A DNA stretch of 61,932 nucleotides from Flavobacteriales bacterium. Lineage in GTDB: Bacteria > Bacteroidota > Bacteroidia > Flavobacteriales_D > Sanyastnellaceae. The notes under the pieces are model-generated. The model was not told the DNA's origin. It searched no databases and saw only the letters and a list, made by a program, of their open reading frames with translations. Shown here piece after piece: positions 8,872 through 17,617 of the stretch; position 1 is the stretch's first letter, and the number at the start of each line of letters is the position of its first letter. The stretch is from assembly GCA_002863125.1 (NCBI GenBank), contig PKEB01000009.1, forward strand, positions 1 through 61,932, written 5' to 3'. Both the position numbers and the translations under genes were made by a program.

Positions 8872-10191
8872 TCAGTCCAGAATCGGAGCGCCATACTTGG
8901 CTTGGTACTTCCGGTACAGCTGCCGCTGGCGGTTGTCCAAGTCGATGGCTCGGCCCTGAATGAACGCCTCCGTCACATAATTGGTCCGCATATCGAGGGC
9001 GTCACCTTCTGAAATAAAGAGGGTGGCGTCCTTTCCGGTTTCGAGGCTGCCGCAAAAAGCGTCCACGCCGATGATCTTGGCGGCGTTCAGTGTGAGGCTC
9101 TGCACGGCCTGCTCATAAGTCAAACCGTAGGCGTGTGCCGTACCGGCATAGAAGGGCAGGTTGCGCACGCCCATGTGCTCCATGCCTCCTGCATTTTGCA
9201 AACAAAACAGCACGCCCTCGTCCTCGAGCTCCTTCGCCAACCGGAACGGGGCGTCGACGTCGTCCTCGGCAAAACGCGGCAACGAATGCAACCGCTTGAC
9301 CATGACCGGCACGTTGTTTTCGCGCAGCAAATCCGCCACTGCCGGTGCATCCGTACCGCCCACAATCACGAGGTGTGCAATGCCCATTTCCCGCTTAAAG
9401 TGCACGGCTTCGGTGATCTGGCGAACGTCGTTGGCGTGTACATAAAGACGCAAGCTGCCATCGAACAGTCCGCGCATCGCCTCTTGGCGGAGGTCGCGCA
9501 CCGCAGTGCTGGACCGATCACCGGCCTCGGCGTACGCCTTGGCTTCAGAGAAGAAGCGCTGGATTTCGTGGCGTTCTTGGTCGTACGTCTTCCGCTTGCG
9601 GATGTCAATCTTGCCGTCTTGCCAGTGGCGGTGGTGGGTCACCGGCCAATTCAAGTGGATGCCATCCACGGCCTTCAATGCCGCGTCCTCCCAGTTCCAT
9701 CCGTCGAAATGCACAAAGGCACTCGAGCCGCTAATGACGCCGCCGCGTGGGGTGATCTGCCCCATCAGTACGCCGTTGGACCGCACGGTTGGTGTAACCT
9801 CGCTGTCCGTATTGAAGGCGATGATGGAACGCACGTGCGGTTTGAACGTGCCCACCTCTGCGTCGTCTCGGGTAGCGCGCACGGCACCGATTTCCTGCAA
9901 TCCAAGGGTGGAGTTGGGAGCGATGAAGCCGGGGTAAATGTGGCGACCGTTCGCTTCAATGACGCGGTTGTAGCGCGCGCGATCCACCGTACGTGCGAAC
10001 CCGACGTAATCGATTTTTCCATCGCGAAAACCGATGGCCGCATTTTCCAAGGCGTCTCCAGTGCCCAAATGCGCCGTGCCGCCCAAAATCAATATGCTCT
10101 CCTTTTGATCGGGCGCTGGCGTCGGCTGAGCAACAGCTGTTACCGCCACTCCCACACCCAGAACGAGGGTCAATAGTGCTTTGTAATTCAT
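8872..10191 (-). CDS. Secreted amidohydrolase-like protein with degenerate metal site
   Basis: This 439-aa protein has a signal peptide (hydrophobic LLTLVLGVGVAVTAVA, cut near AQP) and the amidohydrolase superfamily layout, beginning with a beta-sandwich strand ENAAIGFRDGKIDYVG and ending with TLNAAKIIGVDAFCGSLETGKDATLFI. The usual N-terminal metal-binding HxH after YPGFI is replaced by APNSTLG. This argues against a standard binuclear site. LYVHANDVRQ keeps one possible ligand. The start overlaps the stop of the upstream 1,000-residue amidohydrolase by four bases (ATGA), so the two are translationally coupled and may form a periplasmic complex. Substrate unknown. Confidence 0.85.
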   Translation of the reverse strand: MNYKALLTLVLGVGVAVTAVAQPTPAPDQKESILILGGTAHLGTGDALENAAIGFRDGKIDYVGFARTVDRARYNRVIEANGRHIYPGFIAPNSTLGLQEIGAVRATRDDAEVGTFKPHVRSIIAFNTDSEVTPTVRSNGVLMGQITPRGGVISGSSAFVHFDGWNWEDAALKAVDGIHLNWPVTHHRHWQDGKIDIRKRKTYDQERHEIQRFFSEAKAYAEAGDRSSTAVRDLRQEAMRGLFDGSLRLYVHANDVRQITEAVHFKREMGIAHLVIVGGTDAPAVADLLRENNVPVMVKRLHSLPRFAEDDVDAPFRLAKELEDEGVLFCLQNAGGMEHMGVRNLPFYAGTAHAYGLTYEQAVQSLTLNAAKIIGVDAFCGSLETGKDATLFISEGDALDMRTNYVTEAFIQGRAIDLDNRQRQLYRKYQAKYGAPILD

Positions 10192-13100
10192 CGGTTCTCG
10201 TCGGTTAAGGTGTCACAGTGGTAGTGGGAGTGCATGCGTTCGGACGGGGTGCGTTCTCCTCCTTTCGCGGCCGCTTTCATCGCCTGCACGAGGCGTGCAC
10301 GCTCGCCACGCATCCATTCCCGCTTTGTTGCATCCTCTTCGAGGTCGTAGTACTTGGTGCCGTCCACGTAGGTCTGTTCAGCCCGCGCGTAGACGCTCAG
10401 CGGATGGTCATCCCAGAGGACGATGTCCGCGTCCTTTCCCACGGCGATAGAGCCCACGCGGTGATCGATGCGCAGCAGTTTCGCCGGATTGAGGGTCACA
10501 AATTTCAGGGCTTCTTCCTCGGAGACGCCGCCGTACTTCACAGCTTTGGCTGCTTCTTGGTTGAGGCGACGCGCCATCTCAGCGTCGTCTGAATTGAACG
10601 CCGTCACGATGCCTTGTCCGTGCAGGACCGCGCCGTTGTACGGGATGGCGTCCTTGACCTCGAATTTGTAGGCCCACCAATCGCTGAAACTCGAGCCGCC
10701 AGCGCCGTGTTCGGCCATCTTATCGGCCACCTTGTAGCCCTCGAGGATGTGGGTGAAGGTGTTGATGGTAAAACCCATGGAATCGGCCACGTGCATCAAC
10801 ATGTTGATCTCATCTTGGCGGTAGCTGTGGCAGGTGACAAACCGCTCTTCGTTCAGGATTTGAGCGAGGGTCTCCAGCTCCAAATCCCGGCGCGGTGCCG
10901 CGGGCAACGAGTTATTTCGGCGCGCCTTACGGCTGGCATTGCGAACGGTTTGGCGGTAGTCCTTCCAGGCCTGGTCGTACTCGCGCGCACGATAGAAATG
11001 GTCGTAGTATACCTGCTCCACCCCCATGCGGGTTTGGGGGAATCGCGAGCGGTAGTCGCTGCCCCAATTGCTCTGCTTCACGTTCTCGCCAAGCGCAAAC
11101 TTGATGAACGGTGAGGCCTCCTCAAAAAGCATTTCTTGTGGTGAGGCACCCCACCGGAATTTGATGATGGCGCTTTGGCCGCCGATGGGGTTGGCGGACC
11201 CGTGCAGGATCTGCGCCGTGGTGACGCCCCCGGCCAATTGGCGGTAGATGTTCACATCCTCGCTGTTCACGGAGGATTGAATGGTCACCTCGGCGCTGCT
11301 GGCTTGCGTGCCTTCGTTGATACCGCGTGTGGCGGCGATGTGCGTGTGTTCATCGACAATGCCCGGCGTCAGGTGCTTGCCACGTGCATCAATGCGTTCG
11401 TAGGTGGGCAAATTGGAGCCGAAGACCGAGGCCTCGTCCAACGCCTCCCCGACCGCCAAAATTTTGCCGTTGTGAATGACGACATCCGCCTGTTCGAGTT
11501 TGCCGGTTGCTTCGCATGTCCACACCGTCGCCCCTTCGAACCACACCGTGCGCTGAGCCGGCCGTTCGACATTGCCGTAGGCCACAAACGGATACATGAC
11601 CTCGCCTTGCACGGAGTCGGGCTGAGCTTGGTACGTAGAGGCCTCTTCCTCGGGCTCGCTCTGGCGAATGGCACTCCATTCAACCCACGTCCCATCGGAA
11701 CGCTGCCCGCGGCCTTCCCAAATACGGCTGTCCATCCAAACGTTGCCCGACAGGCGCCACCAGCCATCCAAACCGAGCGTATCAAGCTGCATTCCGAGGC
11801 TCACCGAACGCCCATCCGGTGCGAAGTCCACCTTGTAATCGGTCGAGTCGATGATCACTTTGGCTTTCGGCTTGGACAATTCGCCGGTGACCTCCAACGA
11901 CAACACGCGATCGGCCACGGCCAAGTTGTAGGTGCCGCGAACGTCTACCTCATGCCGGTTGACGTACGTGTGCTGCTCTCCCTGCACCCAGTTTTCGAGC
12001 AACTGCGCGTCGGGGTGGAAAATCGCCCCGTCGGTGATCAGTACGTTGGCCTCAAGACCTTTCGCAATCCGGCCCACGCGGTCGGATGCCCCAATCAATT
12101 TGGCGGGAATCTCGGTCAAGGCGGCAAGGGCGGCCACTTCAGGCAATCCGTGGCGCATGCTCGTCCACACGGCGCTTCGGATGCCCGATGGGCTTTCGAG
12201 TCCGTCCGCCGTCAGCGCGAATTCGATGCCCGCAGCATGAACCCGGGCGGCATTGGAAGGCGCCAATTCCCAGTGTTTCAATTCATCCAGCCCCACGAGG
12301 CGGCTGGTGTAGGGGTCGCTGACATCGTACGCTTTGGGGTAATCCAAGGAAAGCACGAGTGGAGCTCCCGTTGCTTGGAGTTCATCCAGGCGTTGGTATG
12401 CGTTGTTTCCGGCGATCAAAATGAACGCGTGGTCCACGTCCTCACCCACCTTCGCGGCGCGTAACCCGTCTTCCCATCCACCGGCGTCAAAAAACGAGGG
12501 CTTGGAACGGCTGGCATTGAAGGCCTCCAGCGACAAGTTAGTCTCCAATCGCTCATTCAAGCGGCTGGCATCCGCGTACCAGTTTGCATCGAAAAAAGTC
12601 TGCTTCAACAAGGCCGTTGCCCCCATGAGGGAACGGGGGTAATCCTGTGACGAAGTTCCCTTTCGGAAGCTGTAATGTGCTGAGGCCTCGGGCTGCAACA
12701 AGGCGCGCCGCGGATCTTCCGACAATGCGACCAGTGCCCCTGTGCCGCGAACGATGCCGTCCTGAACGTGGGATACCACGGCACCAAAGCCGCCTTTTTG
12801 GTAGGCGCTGCGGTCGGCCTCCGCTTCGGAAGGATCGAATACATCAGCCGCGCGTGTCTCTGGTCGAACGGCTTCGTTCCACCCAAAAGCGCCTTTCTTA
12901 TCGCTCAAATCCTGCGGTCCTCGTCCCCAGCCTTCGCGTTGGGCTTCCGGCATGGCGTAGTCGCTGTGGATGTCCACAAACGAAGGGTACACGTGCAAGC
13001 CATTCAGATCGTGTCGGATGACCGGACCATTGACTTGAATCACGCTGCTCAGTCCCACGGCTTCGATTCGGCCTTGGTAAAACACCACGGTGGCATCTTC

Positions 13101-13277
13101 GATCACTTCCGTCGAACTGACGTGCACGGTCGCGTGCTCCAAGGCCGTGCGGACCAACTGCTTGTTCACCACGCCGTTGACCGGAAAAGTCCCTTGGGCG
13201 GTGGTGCTGTGGACCATCGCCGTCGCCGCCAAAAGGGGCAGCATGCACGCGGTCCATCTTTGCAAATGTTTTCTCAT
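10188..13277 (-). CDS. Secreted tandem amidohydrolase protein
   Basis: This 1,029-aa exported protein contains two amidohydrolase modules. The first (about residues 30-420) has VDIHSDYAMP where active enzymes have HxH, so it looks degenerate. A beta-rich linker follows (LSKPKAKVIIDST, LDTLGLDGWWRLSG). The second module carries an intact set: VDEHTHIAA (HxH), CHSYRQDE, FTHILEGYK and FNSDDAEMAR, closing with TLNPAKLLRIDHRVGSIAVGKDADIVLW. I start at the ATG at 13277, directly before the signal peptide. The in-frame start at 13310 is a TTG with a non-signal lead. It is the first gene of a two-gene operon and overlaps the next gene by four bases. The substrate may be a cyclic amide or dipeptide; I cannot tell. 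Confidence 0.88.
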   Translation of the reverse strand: MRKHLQRWTACMLPLLAATAMVHSTTAQGTFPVNGVVNKQLVRTALEHATVHVSSTEVIEDATVVFYQGRIEAVGLSSVIQVNGPVIRHDLNGLHVYPSFVDIHSDYAMPEAQREGWGRGPQDLSDKKGAFGWNEAVRPETRAADVFDPSEAEADRSAYQKGGFGAVVSHVQDGIVRGTGALVALSEDPRRALLQPEASAHYSFRKGTSSQDYPRSLMGATALLKQTFFDANWYADASRLNERLETNLSLEAFNASRSKPSFFDAGGWEDGLRAAKVGEDVDHAFILIAGNNAYQRLDELQATGAPLVLSLDYPKAYDVSDPYTSRLVGLDELKHWELAPSNAARVHAAGIEFALTADGLESPSGIRSAVWTSMRHGLPEVAALAALTEIPAKLIGASDRVGRIAKGLEANVLITDGAIFHPDAQLLENWVQGEQHTYVNRHEVDVRGTYNLAVADRVLSLEVTGELSKPKAKVIIDSTDYKVDFAPDGRSVSLGMQLDTLGLDGWWRLSGNVWMDSRIWEGRGQRSDGTWVEWSAIRQSEPEEEASTYQAQPDSVQGEVMYPFVAYGNVERPAQRTVWFEGATVWTCEATGKLEQADVVIHNGKILAVGEALDEASVFGSNLPTYERIDARGKHLTPGIVDEHTHIAATRGINEGTQASSAEVTIQSSVNSEDVNIYRQLAGGVTTAQILHGSANPIGGQSAIIKFRWGASPQEMLFEEASPFIKFALGENVKQSNWGSDYRSRFPQTRMGVEQVYYDHFYRAREYDQAWKDYRQTVRNASRKARRNNSLPAAPRRDLELETLAQILNEERFVTCHSYRQDEINMLMHVADSMGFTINTFTHILEGYKVADKMAEHGAGGSSFSDWWAYKFEVKDAIPYNGAVLHGQGIVTAFNSDDAEMARRLNQEAAKAVKYGGVSEEEALKFVTLNPAKLLRIDHRVGSIAVGKDADIVLWDDHPLSVYARAEQTYVDGTKYYDLEEDATKREWMRGERARLVQAMKAAAKGGERTPSERMHSHYHCDTLTDENR

Positions 13278-13326
13278 TCTCGAGGTTTGAACTTCGTTTA
13301 GGAACGGCAATTTACAAGACGCCGAC

Positions 13327-13334
13327 TACCTTTG
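13327..13334 (+). promoter_or_regulatory. -7 box upstream of the NifU-domain gene
   Basis: TACCTTTG is a perfect TAnnTTTG box ending only four bases before the ATG at 13339, which implies a leaderless or nearly leaderless mRNA. Confidence 0.5.
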
Positions 13335-13338
13335 CACC

Positions 13339-13983
13339 ATGCCAATTCCAACCAGTGTATACGCGGAGATGACTCCCAATCCGGAGGTCATGAAATTCGT
13401 TGCTGACCGGGCCCTGATTGCCGATCAGCACCAAGTTGAATTCCGATCCAAGGCCGAGGCGGCTTTGTGTTCGCCGCTCGCTGAAGAGCTGTTCAATTTT
13501 CCTTTTGTCGAAGGCATTTTCATCAGCGGCGCCTTTGTCTCGGTCAAAAAAGACCAAAGCCTCGGTTGGGAAATGATTGTGCAGCAGCTGCGCGAATACA
13601 TCCGCGAATGGCTCATGGAAAACGAAACGGCGGTGGACACGGAGGCCTTCCTCAAGGTCCAAGACCAACTCGAACAGCCCAACGATCCTGCACCCGAGGC
13701 GGCACCTGCCCCCGGCGCAGAATTCATCGCAGAAGAGGACATCGTTCCTTCGGAACACGACGAAGAAATCAAGCGGTTGTTGGATGAGTTCGTTCGGCCC
13801 GCGGTCGAGCAGGACGGTGGCGCCATTGATTTCAAAGCATACAAAGAAGGCAAGGTCTACGTGCACATGCGCGGCGCCTGCAGCGGATGCCCGTCGAGCA
13901 TGCAGACGCTCAAGGGCGGCATCGAGCAGCTCCTGACTTCCAAAATCGACGCCATCACCGAAGTGGTGGCCTTGGGGGTTTAA
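13339..13983 (+). CDS. NifU-domain iron-sulfur cluster carrier (Nfu type)
   Basis: This 214-aa protein has an N-terminal Nfu_N domain (about residues 5-90, starting with YAEMTPNPEVMKF) and a C-terminal NifU domain (about 140-214). The cluster-binding CxxC is seen in GACSGCPSSMQTLK. An acidic Pro/Ala-rich linker joins the domains. Proteins with this layout, like mitochondrial NFU1, receive and pass on [4Fe-4S] clusters to target enzymes in the cytoplasm. It stands alone between divergent and convergent neighbours, with its own -7 box. It is not a NifU with an IscU domain, so nitrogen fixation is not implied. Confidence 0.93.
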   Translation: MPIPTSVYAEMTPNPEVMKFVADRALIADQHQVEFRSKAEAALCSPLAEELFNFPFVEGIFISGAFVSVKKDQSLGWEMIVQQLREYIREWLMENETAVDTEAFLKVQDQLEQPNDPAPEAAPAPGAEFIAEEDIVPSEHDEEIKRLLDEFVRPAVEQDGGAIDFKAYKEGKVYVHMRGACSGCPSSMQTLKGGIEQLLTSKIDAITEVVALGV

Positions 13984-13991
13984 CGCCGGCC

Positions 13992-14777
13992 CTAACGCCC
14001 GGCCTTGATGGCCTGGATTTCGGCCCGCAGCGAGTCCAACGTCCCTTGAATCCGCTCCATGCCCGAGAAAGCCGGCGTCGGCCAATTGAAAGCCAAATAC
14101 CCGCGCGCGCGCCACACTTCCACCACCTCTGAAGGCTTGACGGAATACGGAGGGTAATCCGGGTTATCGGAAATCAACCACAGGTCTTTGTGCTCCGAAT
14201 CCAGGCGGTTCTCGATGCGTTTGAATACGACGCCATCGTTGCGGGTCACCACGATGTACGGGCGCATGCCTCCGGCGCGATGCCAATCTTCCTCGTAGGT
14301 GCTCAAGATGTAACTGCCGCTTGGGATGGGCAGCATGCTCTCGCCCTCGATTTGAAACAACCGGTGGGTCAAGTTAGGGGTGACCTCGGGCAGCGGAAGG
14401 CCAAACGTTGGCAGCCCCTGCACATAGTCTGGATCGCCATAACCGTCGAGGTAACCGGCCGCGGCTTTCACCGGCACCACCGCCACGCGCTCCTCATCGC
14501 TCGAGGCATCTACCGGCACCGAAAGCACCCGCAACGACGTACCGCGTGCGCGACGCTCGCCCGATTCATCGCCTTTCAGCAACGCGTCCACGGACACGCC
14601 AAAAAACTCAGCGAACGCCACCACATTCACCAACCGCGGTTCGGCACGCCCCTCCTCGTAAGCTCCCAACGCCGCACGCTTCAAGCCGATGCGGTCGGCC
14701 AATTCTTGCTGGGTTAGTCCACGCGCTTTGCGCAAGGCTTTCAAGTGCTGGGCGAAGTGAGGAAGGGATTCCGGCAT
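13992..14777 (-). CDS. XRE-family repressor with S24 (LexA/CI-like) self-cleavage domain
   Basis: This 261-aa regulator has an N-terminal helix-turn-helix (about residues 8-62; LTQQELADRIGLKRAALGAY is the core) and a C-terminal S24 peptidase domain. The catalytic dyad is visible: Ser147 in EGESMLP and Lys186 in VVFKRI, 39 residues apart, close to LexA spacing. KAAAGYLDGY offers an Ala107-Gly108 bond, the type cut in LexA and CI. The last 30 residues look coiled (ERIQGTLDSLRAEIQAI). By family knowledge it should repress until DNA damage triggers self-cleavage. An inverted repeat just upstream of its start recurs before dinB, so it probably controls itself and the dinB-SRAP-dnaE operon. Cleavage and RecA dependence are inferred. 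Confidence 0.9.
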   Translation of the reverse strand: MPESLPHFAQHLKALRKARGLTQQELADRIGLKRAALGAYEEGRAEPRLVNVVAFAEFFGVSVDALLKGDESGERRARGTSLRVLSVPVDASSDEERVAVVPVKAAAGYLDGYGDPDYVQGLPTFGLPLPEVTPNLTHRLFQIEGESMLPIPSGSYILSTYEEDWHRAGGMRPYIVVTRNDGVVFKRIENRLDSEHKDLWLISDNPDYPPYSVKPSEVVEVWRARGYLAFNWPTPAFSGMERIQGTLDSLRAEIQAIKAGR

Positions 14778-14785
14778 GGGGTGGT

Positions 14786-14805
14786 TTTGCTAACAAAAGT
14801 AGCAA
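14786..14805. promoter_or_regulatory. Predicted operator (copy 1) of the XRE-S24 regulator
   Basis: Inverted repeat TTTGCT-N8-TAGCAA, nine bases upstream of the regulator's ATG. Its core TTGCTA-N7-TAGCAA is perfectly palindromic. The same 12 fixed bases with the same spacing recur at 16347-16366 before dinB. It lies where a bound repressor would block its own promoter. Confidence 0.6.
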
Positions 14806-14857
14806 TGCCACGAGAAAGAGGAAAATCATTGAGGGTACTGTATCTTGTATTCCCCAA

Positions 14858-16312
14858 ATGATTGCGATGATGCGTTGGCTAAACTTGAGCGGACTCGGCT
14901 GGGCCTTGGGCCTGAGCCTGTCGGTGATAAATACCGGTGTGGCTCAACGCGTCTGTGGCCTGCCTGCCGCTGCGATCTGCGGCCACCAAAATGCCGCGTG
15001 CGGAGCTGGCCTCGAGGGCATTCCGGTGGACGCCAACACCCACATTGGACCGCCCGCGTGGTACACACCAGATGCCCCACGGGACGCCACCGTGATCGTG
15101 AATTACAACGGATTTCCCGAAGAGGCCATGCTGGCTTTCGACTACGCCGTGGACATTTGGTCGGTGCTGCTGACCTCGGATGTGACGGTGCGCATCGATG
15201 CATTTTGGACGGATCTGGGTGCTGGTGCGCTGGCGCAAGCAGGGCCTTCGAACCTCCACCAGAATTTTGCCAATGCGCCCATCAGCGACACGTACTACCC
15301 CGCTGCTTTGGCCAACGCCCTTGCCGGCGAAGACCTCTCGGAACAGTCCGACCTCGAGTGCACATTCAACAGCACAGCCAATTGGTACCTCGGAACCGAT
15401 GGCAACACGCCCGTGGGCACCTACGATTTTGTGACCGCTGCCTTGCACGAATTGGCGCACGGATTCGGCTTCATTGGCAGCGCCTACTACACGAACGGAT
15501 TCGGCTTCTTGGGCACCGCCAACATCCCGTATCCGTATGACCATTTCACAGAGACGCAAGACTCCGTCGCTTTGCTCGATCTCCCGAACGGTTCGCAGAC
15601 CTTGGGAGCAGCATTGACATCGGATCACATTTACTGGAATGGGGCCAACGGAATGGAGGGCGTCGGCGGAGGACGTCCACGGTTGTATGCCCCGGCAAAT
15701 TATCAAGTCGGTTCAAGCTACTCCCACCTGAACGAAACCACCTACTCGCCGGGAACCCCCAACAGCTTGATGACCCCCGGGCTGAATACCGCAGAGTCCA
15801 ACCACAACCCTGGTCCTGCGTTGTTGGGCATGTTTGTCGACATGGGCTGGGTCATCGGCGGATGCCAAATCCTCGAAGTGGAAATTGGCGAGCAAGGCGC
15901 GTGCAACCCCGATTCGGACACCTACACGCAAGCGCTGGTGTTGACGTACCAAGCCCCGCCCACCACCGGGCTCATTCAAGTCAACGGCAGCCTGTTCTCC
16001 CTCGGCGACAGCCCCCAGACCATTGTCCTCACGGGCCTCCCTTCGGATGGACAAGCGGTGCATTTGGACATCGGCTTCACCGCCAATTCGGAATGCAGCG
16101 TGTTCATCCCTGAAGCCTTTACCGCACCGGCCTCGTGTTATTGCCTCACCGATTTGAGTGAAAACGGCCTCACGGAAGTACAGGACCTGCTATTGCTTTT
16201 AGCTGATTTCGGGTGTTTGGTGGGCTGCGAGGGCGATGTAAACGGCGACGGCGCAAGCAACGTGGAAGACGTACTGGCCGTGCTCTCAGCCTTTGGAGGC
16301 AGTTGTCCGTAA
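14858..16312 (+). CDS. Secreted zinc metalloprotease with dockerin-like C-terminus
   Basis: This 484-aa exported protein has a signal peptide (hydrophobic GLGWALGLSLSVI, cut near VAQ). The catalytic zinc motif HELAHGFGF (HExxHxxGF) lies about residue 200, as in zincin-type proteases, followed by SHLNETTYSPGTPNSLMTP, a Met-turn-like segment. The C-terminal ~55 residues carry two calcium-loop-like repeats, one degenerate (LSENGLTEVQDLLLLLADFG) and one canonical (DVNGDGASNVEDVLAVLSAFG), as in dockerin repeats. No type IX sorting tail is seen. Three ATGs are possible (14858, 14867, 14870); I use the first. It is divergent from the S24 regulator and precedes dinB in the same direction, but an operator-like repeat separates it from dinB. 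Confidence 0.85.
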   Translation: MIAMMRWLNLSGLGWALGLSLSVINTGVAQRVCGLPAAAICGHQNAACGAGLEGIPVDANTHIGPPAWYTPDAPRDATVIVNYNGFPEEAMLAFDYAVDIWSVLLTSDVTVRIDAFWTDLGAGALAQAGPSNLHQNFANAPISDTYYPAALANALAGEDLSEQSDLECTFNSTANWYLGTDGNTPVGTYDFVTAALHELAHGFGFIGSAYYTNGFGFLGTANIPYPYDHFTETQDSVALLDLPNGSQTLGAALTSDHIYWNGANGMEGVGGGRPRLYAPANYQVGSSYSHLNETTYSPGTPNSLMTPGLNTAESNHNPGPALLGMFVDMGWVIGGCQILEVEIGEQGACNPDSDTYTQALVLTYQAPPTTGLIQVNGSLFSLGDSPQTIVLTGLPSDGQAVHLDIGFTANSECSVFIPEAFTAPASCYCLTDLSENGLTEVQDLLLLLADFGCLVGCEGDVNGDGASNVEDVLAVLSAFGGSCP

Positions 16313-16346
16313 AATATTTTAGCATTCGGTTGCGTTTATTTTTGGC

Positions 16347-16366
16347 TTTGCTCATTATTTTAGCAA
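16347..16366. promoter_or_regulatory. Predicted operator (copy 2) upstream of dinB
   Basis: TTTGCT-N8-TAGCAA, identical in all 12 arm bases and in spacing to the repeat at 14786-14805, with an unrelated AT-rich spacer. It ends six bases before the dinB ATG, so binding would block the dinB-SRAP-dnaE promoter. Confidence 0.6.
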
Positions 16367-16372
16367 GCTCAA

Positions 16373-17605
16373 ATGAACGGAACACCGCCCCCTTCTGCCC
16401 GTGCGATTTTGCACTTGGACCTCGATACTTTTTTTGTGTCGGTCGAACGGCTCATGGACCGGCGGCTTGCCCACCAACCCATCCTCATCGGCGGCACCGG
16501 TGACCGCGGGGTCGTCGCAGCGTGCAGCTACGAGACGCGGGCATTTGGCGTGCACTCCGGCATGCCCATGCGGCAAGCGCGGTTGATGTGCCCCGAGGCG
16601 TTGGTCATCCGCGGCAACTCCATGAACTACATGAAGCATTCGCGTGCGGTGACCGAAATCGTCCAAGAGGCCGTTCCCGTTTGTGAGAAGACCTCCATCG
16701 ACGAGTTCTACGCCGACCTCAGCGGCATGGACCGGTTCTTTGGCTGTTGGCAATTCGCCCGGGAACTGCGTGATCGGGTCATCCGCGAGACCGGTTTGCC
16801 CATCTCATTCGGCATGAGCACCAGCAAAACCGTCAGCAAGGTGGCCACCGGGCAAGCCAAGCCCTCCGGCACCCTCAAAATCGACCACGGCACCGAACGC
16901 CCCTTCCTCGCGCCCCTCTCCGTTCGCAAAATCCCCATGGTCGGCACCCAGACCTACCAGACGCTGCGCAACCTCGGGGTCAAGCGCATCCAGACCGTCC
17001 AAGAAATGCCCCTCGAACTGATGGAGCAGGTCCTCGGCCAGAACGGCACCGCCATTTGGCGCAAGGCCCACGGCATCGACCCCAGCCCGGTCATCGCCTT
17101 CAACGAGCGCAAGTCCATCTCCACCGAACGCACCTTCTCCAAGGACACCACCGACGTCGAAAAGCTGAAAGGCATCCTCATCGCCATGACCGAGAACCTC
17201 GCCTACCAACTCCGGCGGGGACGCAAGCTCACGGCCTGCGTCGCCGTCAAGGTGCGCTACGCCGACTTCGACACCCGTTCCCTCCAAGCGCGCATTCCCT
17301 ATTCCTCGTCCGATCACGTCCTCATTCCCAAGGTCAAGTCCCTCTTCGATCAGCTGTACAATCGCCGCGTGCAGGTCCGCCTCATCGGCGTGCGCTTCAG
17401 CCACCTGGTCGAAGGTGGGTTCCAAATGGACCTGTTCGACGACGTGGACGAACGCCTCGAACTCTACCGTGCTCTCGATCGCATTCGGTCCCAGTACGGC
17501 GACCGCAGTGTCGTCACCGCCGCCGGGATGGAGGCGCGCACCATCGGACGCTCCAATCCCTTCAATGGCGATGCGCCCTTGCTTCTTGCCAACCGTCATC
17601 AGTAA
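16373..17605 (+). CDS. dinB: Y-family DNA polymerase IV (DinB)
   Basis: This 410-aa translesion polymerase copies damaged DNA with low fidelity. Catalytic carboxylates are seen in HLDLDTFF (Asp16) and SIDEFYAD (Asp110, Glu111). The middle carries SFGMSTSKTVSKVATGQAKP and the thumb/helix-hairpin region VRKIPMVGTQTYQTLRNLGVK. A little-finger domain follows (ISTERTFSKDT). A sliding-clamp-binding pentapeptide QMDLF is at residues 351-355. Length is slightly above E. coli DinB. It is the first gene of an operon with an SRAP protein (12 bases downstream) and a DnaE polymerase. The operator repeat just upstream suggests control by the nearby S24 repressor. It may fill the role played by ImuB in other mutagenesis cassettes. 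Confidence 0.95.
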   Translation: MNGTPPPSARAILHLDLDTFFVSVERLMDRRLAHQPILIGGTGDRGVVAACSYETRAFGVHSGMPMRQARLMCPEALVIRGNSMNYMKHSRAVTEIVQEAVPVCEKTSIDEFYADLSGMDRFFGCWQFARELRDRVIRETGLPISFGMSTSKTVSKVATGQAKPSGTLKIDHGTERPFLAPLSVRKIPMVGTQTYQTLRNLGVKRIQTVQEMPLELMEQVLGQNGTAIWRKAHGIDPSPVIAFNERKSISTERTFSKDTTDVEKLKGILIAMTENLAYQLRRGRKLTACVAVKVRYADFDTRSLQARIPYSSSDHVLIPKVKSLFDQLYNRRVQVRLIGVRFSHLVEGGFQMDLFDDVDERLELYRALDRIRSQYGDRSVVTAAGMEARTIGRSNPFNGDAPLLLANRHQ

Positions 17606-17617
17606 ATTCATTGCATC

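Noticed and set aside
11175-12464. 429-codon open frame opposite the tandem amidohydrolase
   Set aside because: No recognisable domain; lies entirely inside a well-supported gene.
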